This document shows, piece by piece, positions 1 through 12,086 of a DNA stretch of 64,000 bases. A program made the position numbers and the translations under genes. The notes under the pieces were generated by a model. That model was not told where the DNA came from, made no database searches, and saw only the letters and a list, made by a program, of their open reading frames with translations. Every line of letters starts with the position of its first letter. The first letter of the stretch is position 1. This DNA comes from Onthophagus taurus (Eukaryota; Arthropoda; Insecta; Coleoptera; Scarabaeidae): positions 39,997,501-40,061,500 of the forward strand of contig NC_091966.1 of NCBI RefSeq assembly GCF_036711975.1, in the 5' to 3' direction.

Positions 1-1382
1 TATTGAAGAAATTTTGAAAGTGCTCTTAACACCAAATTAAGACCACATTATGTGAAGAATGAAATCGTTTTAAAAAAAAATAATTAGAAAATTGATTAAA
101 TAAGAAATTTTAATATGAAAGTTATAAAGAATTTAATAGACAGGTGTATAGATAAAATAAAATGGGTAACATGAACGCACTGTACAACCTCAATCACGCG
201 TTATTTCGTAATCATGCTGACTTTCACGATGACTCACATCCCGTTCAACTCTATTTTCAAAGGTTTCGTGGGTCATTCGTGTTGTAGTTAATTATTGCAG
301 TTTGTAATGATTTTTAGGATTAGGAAACGAGATATCCTTTAATCAAAAAAAAACTATAAAATAATACCTCCTTATTCAGATAAGTAATGAATTGTTAATT
401 TCTTATCTAATTAAAACGAGAAATAATAAAATCCGCTTTTTTTTGTGTGATGATGTAAAGGAGATACGTAATATGTAAATATCTATTAACCTTCGCCTTT
501 TCGTTTCTACTCTAAGGTTGTACTTTTTCAAGTTCCGTTATGATGCATTTATTTTAGAGAAATCAATAAAGTAGCAGTATCGATTCTGTTGGTAACAAAA
601 CGTTGGCATAAATTGAAATAATTAATGCGAAGATGAATTAAAGATTTAAATTTTTTCGTGAAAAATTCTTTACCTTGAGATGAAATAAAACTTTATCAAT
701 CTAAATTTATCTGCGATAAGACTAATCTGATGTGTTTTGAGTAAACGCCGAATTACCACCGATTTACGCAGGCTAACAAAACTCAATGAATTTTCAATTG
801 ACTCTTACCTACGCTTGTATAATCCGAAACCCTTTCCTTCGGCGAGGTTACTTGAAGAAAAAACTTGCAAGGGTACCACATTATTTTAATTTACGTTAAT
901 TTTTATGTTTATTTAAAACAACTTAAACGATCTAATTTTTGTTATCTTTATTAACTGGGCGAAATGCGCACTTTAAACAATTTACGCCAATTAACGAGTA
1001 AAAATAATAATGTTTTTTCAATTGGTGCCATTTGAACCTGTTTTTTTAATAAAAACTTCAAATAAAAAAAACAATAATAAACGATGTTTTGCGGAACGAC
1101 GTTCGCGGGCGACTGAATGATGTCGTTTAGTAGCTTATCGGACAGAGAAAGTCGATGTGACTCGCAGTCAGGAAAACGAAAAACGGTAAATGAGTAACAG
1201 GTACCTATCTGAATTAAATATGAATTAAGAAAGAAAATTATATTCTAATAAATAAAATTTTTGATTAAATAGTAAATTCCGCAAGATCGATTAACTACAA
1301 TCGAAAGTAATCGTTTGGCAAATAATGATGTAATTGATTATTGTCGTTTAAACTTTATCGTAACTCATAAAGTGAATTTCAC
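1..1382. other. AT-rich stretch, no gene recognised
   Basis: Both strands are full of stops and I see no convincing exon, RNA gene or repeat structure. The stretch ends at the TTAA that begins the piggyBac-like relic. Confidence 0.5.
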
Positions 1383-3629
1383 TTAACCCTTTGTGTCCTG
1401 ACGGTACTTTAAAGTACCTGTAGTTTTAAACACTAATTTTAAACTGTAGTCATCTATTCGGCGCATTTAGAGCTGCCGGTATTTTCTACTATACAAGAAA
1501 GAACCTGTATAAAAAATAGCGCAATCCGCACTGTAGGGTTTTAGGTACATTTAAACTTATTCATCCAGATGTGAGGTTAGAAGTTTAGTGAAAAGTGGTG
1601 TTGCTGAATTTTGTTGTTCAAAAACAGATACAATAACAATAATAACAGGTACAATATTGAGATTGATGTAAAAATGAGCCAAGCGAATACAAATACGTTT
1701 TGGTACTAGAATAAAGCTTTGACTGATGATGAGCTTGAAAAGTTTGTGTTGAATTAGAAAATCTTCCGTTGCATAATTCTGAACAGACAGACATAGAAGA
1801 TGACATTGTTCTTACCAGTGCTAGTGAGGTACCTATGCTAGAAGATGAAGAAGTAGAAATACGTGGCAAAGGACCCAGGAAGAAGAACAAGGCAGAAATT
1901 GATAGAAAATGGAGAAAACGGAAAAAAACAGACTGAAATTCCAGGATGCGATTATCCAGAGGAAATAATTGGTGATACTTTTGCAACTTGCAATAATCCT
2001 ACAGATTATTTTCTAACACTGATGGGTAACTATGTGAAAGATATTACCTTTCAAACGCTAAAGTTGAAAGATGAAGAGTTACTGTTTCCTTGGCATAAAT
2101 TTCTTAATAAGTTATCACAGTTTGCCAAGCTATAAACTCTTCTGGAGTAATGCCGAAGACTTGGGTGTACCACTTATCATACGAACAATCACCTGTAACA
2201 GGTTTCAGGAGATTTGATCATATCTGCATGTTGACGATACAGCATTATTCCTAAGAACAATACGGATAAACTATACAAGATTCGTCCAGTTATTATCATG
2301 GCACTAGGCAGTCGGTTGTGGATGAATTCATGACAATCTTCAAAGGGAGGTCAAGTGTAAAATAACTCAATCCCATGAAGGCCACAAAAAGTACATAATA
2401 GTTATTTAACCAACAAGTCTATTAATGAAGGCGATTAATTATCGAGATATTTTAACGAGTGAGCGAACGTTAATTATTGAGATAATTAATCGCATTTTAA
2501 TATACGAGTTAGTTACAATATTTTTCCGTTGACCGTCTTTTCAACAAAATAGAGAAAATCCATCGTTGAAAAATCTCCCAATTCTGTCACTGGCAAAATA
2601 ACCTCACTTTTAATGTGTCATAATTTATTTTTGTAGTCTTACCGAATAGATATAGTGGTCGGTTGGGTCGGTATTACAAATTTCATTGGAGAATATTTAT
2701 TAAATTGACTACTATTTAGTTCGGTCGGACTTTCTTAAAATCGTTTATTAATAGAAAATCGTTTATTAATAGGTGTCATTAATGAATGATTTTGTATACA
2801 TTTATAAATCATATAAATACACGGTCGACGGAAAAGAAATTTAATGTGTATCAGGGAAAATCTCCTGAAATTGAAGAAAAATTTGTGCTTCAATTTACTG
2901 ATCTTTTGGAGAAACTGAAAATTGAGAAAACCTTAGCTTGTGAAACAACAAGGTCTATAAAAAAGGTGCACCAAAAAATTATGTAGATAATAAACGAATG
3001 AAAAGAGGAGATTATGATTACCGGATATCAAATTTAGATGTAAGTTATTACAAATGGAAGACTGGGTGAAATTTTGCTCTAATTTTCATGGAACAGAAGA
3101 CACCACCAAACAGATCTACCGAACCCATAAAAACATGGGTTCGGTAGATTATACCAATCAACTTTGTCAACTTACTGACGACGTAAGACTTGGCAACCAT
3201 GGTTCGCACTGGATTACTTTTGGAAAAGAAAGAGGAAGGTGTGAAAATTGTTCTGCCAAAGCTATTTAGCTCAGACCCCACTCAAAATGTACTGCGTGCA
3301 AAGTTTATTGATGTTGTAATGAAAAAAACAACTGTTTTTCTGAATATCATGATGTGATTTAGCTAAAACAAGTGTTACTTATTTTCCAATGTAATCAAAA
3401 ATGTATGATTTTTATAATAGCAATAAAACTTTTTGTATATTGCAACATCACCAAAATATATTTTAATGCCTGACGGTACTCTCAAGTACCATTATCCCTC
3501 TGGACTGGGGGGATGGTCATATTTTGCTAAAATTGATTCCAGTGGCCTTTACTGAGTTGTATTTTGATAGCGTTTTAATTCTGTCACAAAGTTTCAAAAT
3601 GTTTGACTTCTTGGGACACGAGGGGTTAG
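1383..3629 (+). mobile_element. piggyBac-type DNA transposon relic, near full length
   Basis: The left end reads TTAA followed by CCCTTTGTGTCC at 1387. The right end reads GGACACGAGGGG followed by TTAG at 3626. The ends are inverted repeats of each other and sit on the TTAA target typical of piggyBac; the right target copy has mutated to TTAG. Just inside both ends lies a similar subterminal block containing CCTGACGGTAC, partly palindromic on the left. The body encodes a broken piggyBac transposase in the same orientation. At about 2.2 kb it is close to the size of a short autonomous element. An AT-rich stretch near 2400-2640 does not fit the transposase and may be an insertion. Confidence 0.8.
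1675..3360 (+). pseudogene. piggyBac transposase, multiply frameshifted
   Basis: Successive fragments in changing frames match the order of piggyBac family transposases. An acidic N-terminus starts near ATG 1675. A segment with TDKLYKIRPVI lies near 2260-2300. A segment equivalent to the conserved acidic VDE-x-M...FKGRSS region lies near 2320-2360. NVYQGKSPEIEEKF is at 2840-2885, MKRGDYDYRISN at 3000-3035, and the characteristic HKNMGSVDYTNQL block at 3127-3165. A Cys-rich tail follows to about 3350. At least four frame changes or stops separate these blocks, so no functional transposase is possible. The gene lies within the TIR-bounded element. Identity rests on recognised motif order, not on a search. 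Confidence 0.8.
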
Positions 3630-3667
3630 GATACAATATACAAAAATATATTTCCATAGAAACCAGG

Positions 3668-4092
3668 AACCTAGAACTAGACGGCTAAACCTGAATGATT
3701 CTAGTTGTAGGTGTAGTGTTAGTTCTGCATAGTAACAGTGCTAATGTAAAACTAGAGCTAACACTATACCTAGAACTAGAAACATTTGGGTTTAGCCGCA
3801 CGTCTCTAACGACGGCTAAATCCGAATGATTCTAGTTCTAGGTATAGTGTTAGTTCTGCATAGTAGTTCTAGTTTTAATTGTTATGCAGCGCTACACTAA
3901 GAACTAGAATCATTCGGGTTTAGCCGTCTTAAGAGACGTACGGTTAAACCCAAATGTTTCTAGTTCTACGTCTCATGTTAGTTCCACTTTTATTTCAGTA
4001 ACAATAGACATCAATTTAGCGCTTTATAACAATTAAAACTAACACTAGACCTAAAACTAGAAAGTTTCGGGTTTAGCTGTGCTTCTTGAGAC
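3668..4092. repeat. CTAG-dyad satellite block 1
   Basis: The block consists of alternating direct and inverted copies of a roughly 45-bp half-unit running from GGCTAAACCCGAATG through TTCTAGTTCTAGG to TAGTGTTAGTTCTG. Neighbouring half-units face each other across two spacers: a short one around CACGTCTCTAAAGA and a longer one around TAGTAACAGTGCTA. Every monomer therefore contains two potential hairpins. Related blocks recur at about 8.1, 10.1, 12.1-13.4, 15.0-15.5, 30.8-31.2 and 41.7 kb. No open reading frame is associated with it. Confidence 0.85.
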
Positions 4093-4784
4093 GCACCAAA
4101 TTCCTGGTAAAGTTAATTAATTTGTTTATTGGTATATAAAAAAGGATAATGTATGCAGGTAAATAAGAATCACTCAAAAAGGGTATACTTTGGCTGTATT
4201 GATTAAGTTGTATTTCAAACTTCGCTTATCATAAATGATGAGAGATATCGTGTTGTTGAAGCTGCATATCAATAGAAAATCGATTCAGTTTTATATTCCT
4301 TATTAACGAAATGCTATTTGTTATTTAAAATGTTATTTTCAAAGTAGTGAGCCAAAAATTGCGTACACAATTTGTTAGAAATGACGCGGTAACTGAGAAC
4401 GATGTAAACAAAGTCCAGGAGGTGCGATTTGGCTCCGATGGATTATTATTTATGGGAAGCCATCAACGACAAATATTATGCCAATCATCCACAGAATCCA
4501 GTGTACGCAATGCCTTTAAGCGTCAACAACGATTTACTATTTATCATCATTCATGGCTTGAATATACATCGTGACAGTACATATCATGGTTATTAATCTT
4601 GAGCTGCAAATAATCTTAATAAAAGGTGTGAAATAATGTGGTTCGTTTTAAACTTGCCATAATTGATCATGAGCTGTGATAGAAATTCAGTATTACATTC
4701 CCAGTTAATGAATGTCTCGGTGAATGCATAACATTGGTAACATATTCTTTAAAAATATTAAAAATGAAAAAAAAATACTAAACA

Positions 4785-5790
4785 CGAAGTTAGGTTAGAA
4801 TCTGTCAAATGTCAAAATTATTATAACGATTTTTTGATAAATATTGAAATTATCTTAATAAGAATCAAAAATGCTTTCATTTGATATCAAACACGATATA
4901 TTTGGGTTAAAAAATAAAAACGTTAGGTTAGAAACTGTCAAATGTCAAAATTAAATATAACGATTTTTTGATAAATATTGAAATGATTTTAATAAGAATC
5001 AAAAATGCTTTAATTTGATACTAAACACGATATGTTTACGTTAAAAAATAAAGAAGTTAGGTTAGAATCTGTCAAATGTCAAAATTAAATATAACGATTT
5101 TTTTATAAATATTAAAATTATCTTAATAAGAATCAAAAATGCTCTCATTTGATACCAAACATGATATATTTGGGTTAAAAAATAAGAAACGGGTTATAAT
5201 CTGTCAAATGTCAAAATTAAATATAACGATTTTTTTGATAAATATGAAAATGATCTTAATAAGAATCAAAAATGTTTTCATTTGGTACCAAGCACGATAT
5301 ATTTGGGTTAAAAAATAAAAAAGTTAGGTTATAAACTGTCAAATGTCAAATAATCGCCTTTTTTTTTGCTAAAAATTAAGATATCTCGATAACGATTGGA
5401 CGTAAATAGGTCGAGTTTGGGTTCATTTTAAAGGATTTTTCATTTTCTATCCATTTATGTTAAAAATAGAATACCTTTACAACTAAAAAATTATAATAAC
5501 AATTTTTTGATAAGTATTGAAATGATCTGAATAAGAATCAAAAATGCTTTAATTTGATATCAAACACGATATATTTGGGTTAAAAATAAAAAAGTTAGGT
5601 TAGAAAATGTCAAATGTCAAATAATCGCAATTTTTTTGCTAAAAATTAAGATATATCGATAACGGTTGGAGATAAATAGGTCGAGTTTGGGTTCATTTTA
5701 AAGGATTTTTAATTTTCTATTCATTTATGTGAAAAAAAGGACACCATTATAACTAAAAAAAATTCTGAATTGATCCTTATTAAGAAACAA
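4785..5790. repeat. Tandem/degenerate repeat array, about 130-bp unit
   Basis: Units begin with GTTAGGTTAGAATCTGTC, continue through TGTCAAATGTCAAAATTA and ATAAGAATCAAAAATGC, and end near GATATATTTGGGTTAAAA. Copies start near 4790, 4922, 5053, 5185, 5322 and 5594. The last two are joined to a different segment containing TCATTTTAAAGGATTTTT, repeated near 5420 and 5690. That segment also occurs in the arrays in Unr introns at 36-38 and 43-44 kb, so these arrays appear to be one dispersed family. Confidence 0.8.
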
Positions 5791-5862
5791 ATACGATTTT
5801 ATCCGACTAATCCAAAAAATTTGGTTATGTCCGACTACTGATGAAAAAAGAGTTCCCAAAAG

Positions 5863-5985
5863 AGTAATCTTCTAACCACAAACCGACCGAAGGGGAAGAC
5901 CTCCAACTCAATGGCAAGATAACATAAAGAGGGATTGCTTTGGAGTTGCTTGGAGTAAAGAATTAGCGAGAAAGACTTCCTATAT
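5863..5985 (+). pseudogene. C-terminal fragment of a non-LTR retrotransposon ORF
   Basis: Reading the plus strand from about 5872 gives a peptide containing GRPPTQWQDNIKRD followed by AWSKELARKTS. This resembles the GRP-x-x-RW-x-DDI...W...AQDR..W tail common at the end of RTE/Jockey-type LINE ORF2 proteins. Only about 35 residues are recognisable, so the clade cannot be fixed. It lies in gene-free DNA and is probably a dead 5'-truncated copy. Confidence 0.5.
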
Positions 5986-6191
5986 CACAAGGACTTCAAT
6001 AACAATATAGATGAAACTTTATAACAGTATTTAAAAAAGTCACCTTTAAAACCTCCAACCTCACCCGCAAATTCTAAACTGGAAATACTTATCATAATGA
6101 AGATAACCTTTAATAATGTTAATACACATCGGTAGCGGCACCTGATGATTGAGTAATTCGAAACCGGTAAATTTATTTTATTTAATTCCAA

Positions 6192-7760
6192 AGAAAGGTA
6201 AGTTAAAAAAAATGTAAGTTTAAAAATAAACGAAATTTCAACAAATTACGCCGACTCATATTTGATTTTTATATTTTGTGTTATAACAAACACCATATTT
6301 GGTATTCGATATCTTTGGAATTTCTTTGAAAAATTACACCAAATTTACATTGCTAATGAATCACTCTTATTTACTTAATTTATTATTAGTTCAGCTTATA
6401 TCATTTAGATAAACAACAATTTTAAGCCATATCAAACCCGAATCGCTATTATTATACAACATTAAAACTGCATTAAACACGTACTTAATTTACATTATAA
6501 TGTTTTTGTTTTTCTAATTTTTTGACCTTGCCGGCTTACTTTCACTTCGTTTATTCGATAACAAACTTTAAATTAAATAAATATTTTCCAAACTCGAAAC
6601 GAGATGATTTTATTTCATTTTATTTCGTTTTATTTCAAGCAATTTGTTGATTCTTACAAACGTCACCACGTGGGTTCTTTTCACCCACTTGTAACCTTGT
6701 AATTTAATAATAAATTTAAAACAGACAGACTTAATTAGAAAAAATGTAAAAATTAAACTACGTTTAACGACACGACTTAGGGACATTTAAGGATACGAAT
6801 TCGAAGAGAAAGAATTTGTGAACGCTTGTTAAAATTGCGAAACGACAGTCGTCGTCTCGGCTGCAACTATTAGCTAGCTTCTCTTCTTATAAGAGTCTCT
6901 CTCGTTAAGAAATACACAACATTATCGTTTCGCGGTAACTCTGCGTCCCGTTCTACACGGTCGGAAACTATTAAATTCCCTAACTGTAAAACGTATAGAC
7001 GTTTCAAGACTAACTAACGAACGTTAGAAATCGAATTTTTCGAAACACACAAAGATTTCGTCCAATTCCAGATTTTCATCTGCGACGCGATAAATCTCAA
7101 GAATTGATTTGTTTATTATTTACTGCTTTGATCTTTAATTTATTGGGTATTAAACCTCGGTCCACTTCTTGCGACGAGAAAAGAAGTAGGAGAGGTTTAA
7201 ACCAATCTCCAACGGTATCGGTTTAGTTTTATTACTAGGACGCGAACTGTTATAAAACAGCAAAATGGTATAAAACGGTATATCTACATAAAGTATTCAC
7301 AATTATGATGTTTACTTCGAAACGATAATAAATTATAATGCAGATAATGAGCACAATTTTACATGAAAATTGATGTGTTTATATAACTAAAAGACTGAAA
7401 AATCTTTTATGTTAGAGTTAGAAATTTAACATTTTATTGCTTTCATTAGTATTAGTAACTTTGGTACTAAGCTAACGACGCTGGTGAGTCAGTAACGAAG
7501 AAACTGCGTTAATAGGTCGACCTTTTATTTAAATAGCCTTTCTCATCTATAAGTAAGAATTTGCCAAGTAGTTCTGTAAGCAGTTTGTTACCAATGTTAG
7601 CTTGCTAATTTATATGGTTAATTGTTTGTTCCCCTTCACGCTGTGTTGTCGTTATTAATTATTTATATTTATTAATATAATTTGTATTTATAGATTTATT
7701 ACAATTTATGATTCAAATATATTGCGTAATATATTACGTAACACTTCAAATAAAAGCTTT
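6192..7760. other. No gene recognised; possible promoter/5'-UTR exon at 6830-6970
   Basis: Most of this interval is AT-rich with no coding potential. Around 6830-6970 it is noticeably richer in CG dinucleotides (GACAGTCGTCGTCTCGG, then CGCGGTAACTCTGCG) and contains CTTATAAGAG, a TATA-like element. This could be a promoter or noncoding first exon of a gene whose coding exons lie elsewhere. A donor-like GTGAGTCAGT occurs at 7482. I cannot assign a gene. Confidence 0.25.
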
Positions 7761-7862
7761 GTTTTCGTGTTTTTCTATTTAATACGCACCTTCCCTTCGT
7801 GTGCAGCGCAAATTATGATGTTATTGACAGATGGCGTTGTAATCGATAAAGCTATATTTGGT

Positions 7863-7930
7863 ATACAGTCGAACCTGGGATAAATGAGACCTTTAAAATC
7901 CCTCTTACAGATATCCCAGTAACCCAAAAT
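7863..7930. mobile_element. Possible pogo/Tc1-type terminal repeat (solo end)
   Basis: TATACAGTCGAACCTGGGAT resembles the CAGTCGAACCTCGA-type termini of pogo-like elements next to a TA. The matching opposite end was not found nearby, so this is at most a truncated remnant. It is duplicated with changes at 9806. Confidence 0.25.
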
Positions 7931-8124
7931 CCCAATTTCAAGGTCTCAAATAAAATATTTATAGTGTTTGTTGCTTCAGCTTTGGTTAATACAGGATTTT
8001 ATATTTCTGAAACTAAGTTTAGATTGGTTTTTGAACCAGTTTAGAGTGTTTGTTTCGTAGTTTATAATTATTAGAGTTGATTGCTGAACAAATTCGACAA
8101 CCATAAAAATCTTTGTTAAAGTTT

Positions 8125-8258
8125 TTCATAGTAACAGTGCTAATATAAAGCTAGAGCTAACACTATATCTAGAACTAGAATCATTTGGGTTTAACCGCAC
8201 GCCTCTAAAGACGGCTAAATCTGAATGATTCTAGTTTTAGGTATAGTGTTAGTTCTAT
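8125..8258. repeat. CTAG-dyad satellite block 2
   Basis: About one monomer of the dyad satellite (see 3668) lies here. It was interrupted on its right by the foldback transposon at 8260. The same block is duplicated at 10077-10202. Confidence 0.8.
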
Positions 8259-8259
8259 A

Positions 8260-9436
8260 CAGGGTGTATCTGAATGACTGCAACAAACTTCAAGGGGTGA
8301 TTCTTTAGTGAATTTTAAGGGTACTTTCATATATGAACCATGGGCGACTTCGGCCCCCCTGGGGAGCTACGCCCCTCCAAAAATGGCGGAAAATTTTGGT
8401 TTAATTTTTTTTTCTCAAAAATCATAAACGCTAGGAAAATGAAATTTGAGGAATATGTTTAACTCATAATAGGGCACGTTTTGACCCTATTTGTACTTTC
8501 AACCTACTCTTCTAAACTACTAAACGTAACCACCCCCGTTCAATTTATGCCTAGATTTTTTTTATGAAGATGATAAATACGTTGGAAAAATTTCAGTTAG
8601 ATAGATAAAACTATTCTAAAGCTTTTTTGTCTCTCTGATGTTCTTCGAAAATTGAATAATTTCTGAGAAAAAAAATAATTAAGCAAACACTAACTGTTAA
8701 GCTGTAGGGTTGTTAAATCTTAGTAGGTTTTGCAATCTTTGTTAGAAATATTTTTGACGTTTAAATGTCAGTGGCTTTCGTACGATTATTATTGTTTTAT
8801 TTAAAATTTTGAAACGTCGAGTGAACGAGCGTAAATGCGATAGAACTTTATTAAAAGTTAATTTGAAAAACAATAATAATAATAAGAAAAACACTGACAT
8901 TTAAACGTCAAAAATATTTCTGACAAAGATTACAAAGCCTACTAAGACGTTTTCATTAAAAATTCATTCCAACTTTTGATCGACAACCCCGTTGTTTAAC
9001 GTGCAGTGTTTGCTTTATTATTTTTTTTCTCAAAAATTAGTCGTTTTTGGAAAAATTTTAAAGAGACAAAAAAGTTTTAGGATACTTTCATCTACCTAGA
9101 TAAGTTTTTTTTAATGTATTTATCATCTGCATACAAAAAATATTAGCAAAAATGTAAAGGGGGTGGTTACGTTTAGTACTTTAGAGGGGTAGGTTGAAAG
9201 TACAAATAGGGTCAAAACATGCCCTATTATGAGTTAAACATGTTCCCCAAATTTCATTTTCCTAGCGTTTATGGTTTTTGAGAAAAAAAAATTAAACCAA
9301 AATTTTCCGCCATTTTTGGAGGGGTGTAGCTCCTTAGGGGAGCCGAAGTCGCCCATGGTTCATATATCAAAGTACTCTTAAAATTCACTAAAGAATCACC
9401 CCTTGAAGTTTGTTGCAGTCATTCAAATACACCCTG
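8260..9436. mobile_element. Foldback transposon with ~0.5-kb inverted arms, copy 1
   Basis: The left end CAGGGTGTATCTGAATGA and the right end TCATTCAAATACACCCTG are inverted repeats, flanked by TA on both sides (8258-8259 and 9437-9438). Inverted similarity continues through almost the whole element: CATGGGCGACTTCGG near 8340 is mirrored near 9340, and GACGTTTAAATGTCAG near 8757 is mirrored near 8900. This leaves only a small centre near 8820-8870. There is no ORF. The TA target suggests a non-autonomous Tc1/mariner-superfamily foldback; the superfamily is an inference from the target alone. Confidence 0.85.
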
Positions 9437-9440
9437 TATA

Positions 9441-9703
9441 CACTCAGGTGCAAAAAAACGCAACAAGCTAATATTTGGTAAAGTTTGAAATGTGATAATT
9501 TTTTTATTTTTCGTTCTATTTTCATGATTTTTTCAACAAACTGTAGATAAAAATGTCTAATTTCATGTTCCATATCCAGCCTTTTGTTAAATGCTGGTCA
9601 TTTAGTCGGTAAACAGGGTTAATTGAAATGTCGTTCTAGGATCCTAATTTTAAAACACCCTGTGGAATAATTTAGTGTATAAATTGTTTCAAAATACAAT
9701 TTT
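9441..9703. mobile_element. Tc1-like element, left end only (duplication copy 1)
   Basis: It begins CACTCAGGTGCAAAAA directly after TA at 9439-9440, exactly as at 11367, and runs in parallel with that element until the tandem-duplication junction at about 9703. The transposase start and the right end are absent. Confidence 0.75.
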
Positions 9704-10203
9704 GTTTTCGTGTTTTTCTATTTAATACGCACCTTCCCTTCGTGTGCAGCGCAAATTATGATGTTATTGACAGATGGCGTTGTAATCGATAAAGCTATAT
9801 TTGGTATACAGACGAACCTGGGATAAATGAGACCTTTAAAATCCCTTTTACAGAGATATCCCAGTAATCCAAAATCCCAATTTCAAGGTCTCAAATGGAT
9901 ATTCATAGTATTTGTTGCTTCAGCTTTGGTTAATACAGGATTTTATATTTCTGAAACTAAGTTTAGATTGGTTTTTGAACCAGTTTAGAGTGTTTGCTTA
10001 GTAGTTTATAATTATGAGAGTTGATTGCTGAACAAATTCGAAAACCATAAAAATCTTTGTTAAAGTTCTTCATAGTAACAGTGCTAATATAAAGCTAGAG
10101 CTAACACTATATCTAGAACTAGAATCATTTGGGTTTAACCGCACGCCTCTAAAGACGGCTAAATCTGAATGATTCTAGTTTTAGGTATAGTGTTAGTTCT
10201 ATA

Positions 10204-11362
10204 CAGGGTGTATCTGAATGACTGCAACAAACTTCAAGGGGTGATTCTTTAGTGAATTTTAAGGGTACTTTCATATATGAACCATGGGCGACTTCGCCCC
10301 TCCAAAAATGGCGGAAAATTTTGGTTTAATTTTTTTTTCTCAAAAACCATAAACGCTAGGAAAATGAAATTTGGGGAATATGTTTAACTCATAATAGGGC
10401 ACGTTTTGACCCTATTTGTACTTTCAACCTACCCTTCTAAACTACTAAACGTAACCACCCCCGTTCAATTTATGCCTAGATTTTTTTTATGAAGATGATA
10501 AATACGTTGGAAAAATTTCAGTTAGATAGATAAAACTATTCTAAAGCTTTTTTGTCTCTCTGATGTTCTTCGAAAATTTAATAATTTCTGAGAAAAAAAA
10601 TAATTAAGCAAACACTAACTGTTAAGCTGTAGGGTTGTTAAATCTTAGTAGGTTTTGCAATCTTTGTTAGAAATATTTTTGACGTTTAAATGTCAGTGGC
10701 TTTCGTACGATTATTATTGTTTTATTTAAAATTTTGAAACGTCGAGTGAACGAGCGTAAATGCGATAGAACTTTATTAAAAGTTAATTTGAAAAACAATA
10801 ATAATAATAAGAAAAACACTGACATTTAAACGTCAAAAATATTTCTGACAAAGATTACAAAGCCTACTAAGACGTTTTCATTAAAAATTCATTCCAACTT
10901 TTGATCGACAACCCCGTTGTTTAACGTGCAGTGTTTGCTTTATTATTTTTTTTCTCAAAAATTAGTCGTTTTTGGAAAAATTTTAAAGAGACAAAAAAGT
11001 TTTAGGATACTTTCATCTACCTAGATAAGTTTTTTTTAATGTATTTATCATCTGCATACAAAAAAATATTAGCAAAAATGTAAAGGGGGTGGTTACGTTT
11101 AGTACTTTAGAGGGGTAGGTTGAAAGTACAAATAGGGTCAAAACATGCCCTATTATGAGTTAAACATGTTCCCCAAATTTCATTTTCCTAGCGTTTATGG
11201 TTTTTGAGAAAAAAAAATTAAACCAAAATTTTCCGCCATTTTTGGAGGTGTGTAGCTCCTTAGGGGAGCCGAAGTTGCCCATGGTTCATATATCAAAGTA
11301 CCCTTAAAATTCACTAAAGAATCACCCCTTGAAGTTTGTTGCAGTCATTCAGATACACCCTG
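10204..11362. mobile_element. Foldback transposon, copy 2
   Basis: This is a second copy of the element at 8260-9436, created by the tandem duplication. It has TA flanks at 10202-10203 and 11363-11364. It is about 18 bp shorter, mainly from a small deletion in the left arm near 10297. Confidence 0.85.
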
Positions 11363-11366
11363 TATA

Positions 11367-12086
11367 CACTCAGGTGCAAAAAAAACGCAACAAGCTAATA
11401 TTTGGTAAAGTTTGAAATGTGATAATTTTTTTTATTTTTTGTTCAATTTTCATGATTCAAAATGTCTAATTTCATGTTCCATATCCAGCCTTTTGTTAAA
11501 TGCTGGTCATTTAGTCGGTAAACAGGGTTAATTGAAATGTCGTTCTAGGATCCTAATTTTAAAACACCTGTGGAATAATTTAGTGTATAAATTTATTGTT
11601 TCAAAATATAATTTTTGTTAAGAACCATTCGTTCCCTACATTTTGCTTTTTGGTTCATGTCTCTAAGTGCATTCGTTCATTTTTAAGAGCGAAATGAATT
11701 TGTCACTAACAATTTACTTAAGACACGTTACTTTTTAATTTTGCTCATTGTTATTCTAATGACAGTTGGACAGTGATTTTTTGTACAGAAGATTAGTACC
11801 ATGGTTTTAAGTGTTGAAAATTGCGCTAAAGCTGTTGCTCTTATTGAAGATGGGCGTAATTATGAATACGTTGCAAGAATCCTTCATGTTCATCGCTCCA
11901 ATACTAAATGAGTGGTAGAACGTTTTACACAAACTGGAAGAAATAAGAGAAGGGCAGGAAGCGGTAGAAAACCAAAGACCACTGCCGTTGATGACAGGTT
12001 TATACATGTTATAGCTTTGCGGAATCATCATTTAACGTCAATACAGACGAAAAATGAGCTTGTTGCGTTTTTTTTGCACCCGAATG
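11367..12086 (+). mobile_element. Deleted Tc1-like transposon, both TIRs intact
   Basis: The left TIR CACTCAGGTGCAAAAA, continuing into ACGCAACAAGCT, is mirrored at the right end by AGCTTGTTGCG and TTTTGCACCCGAATG. Both ends are flanked by TA (11365-11366 and 12087-12088). The element is only 720 bp and retains just the 5' part of a transposase gene, so it is an internal-deletion derivative. It sits inside the CTAG-dyad satellite: satellite sequence abuts both TA dinucleotides, which shows the insertion point directly. Confidence 0.9.
11801..12084 (+). pseudogene. Tc1-like transposase N-terminal fragment
   Basis: From ATG 11801 the frame encodes a helix-turn-helix region (…VALIEDGRNYEYVARILHV…), an in-frame TGA at 11909, then VVERFTQTGRNKRRAGSGRK, which matches the second part of the paired-like DNA-binding domain of Tc1 transposases. 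It continues to about residue 90 and then runs into the right TIR. The DDE catalytic domain is wholly missing. Confidence 0.85.

Larger units (their letters stand above)
7761..11646. repeat. 1.94-kb direct tandem duplication
   Basis: Sequence starting GTTTTCGTGTTTTTC at 7761 restarts at 9704, a period of 1943 bp. The two copies run in parallel through the same CTAG-dyad satellite piece, a foldback transposon and the left part of a Tc1-like element. Copy 1 stops inside the Tc1-like element at about 9703, whereas copy 2 continues into its remainder. The copies differ by scattered substitutions and small indels; for example, copy 2 lacks a short G/C-rich stretch present near 8355-8375. The start and end of the duplicated unit share TTTGTT at the junction. 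Confidence 0.9.

Noticed and set aside
6661-6700. GTCACCACGTGGGTTC as a circadian or bHLH E-box enhancer
   Set aside because: A single CACGTG in gene-free DNA is not enough evidence for a regulatory element.
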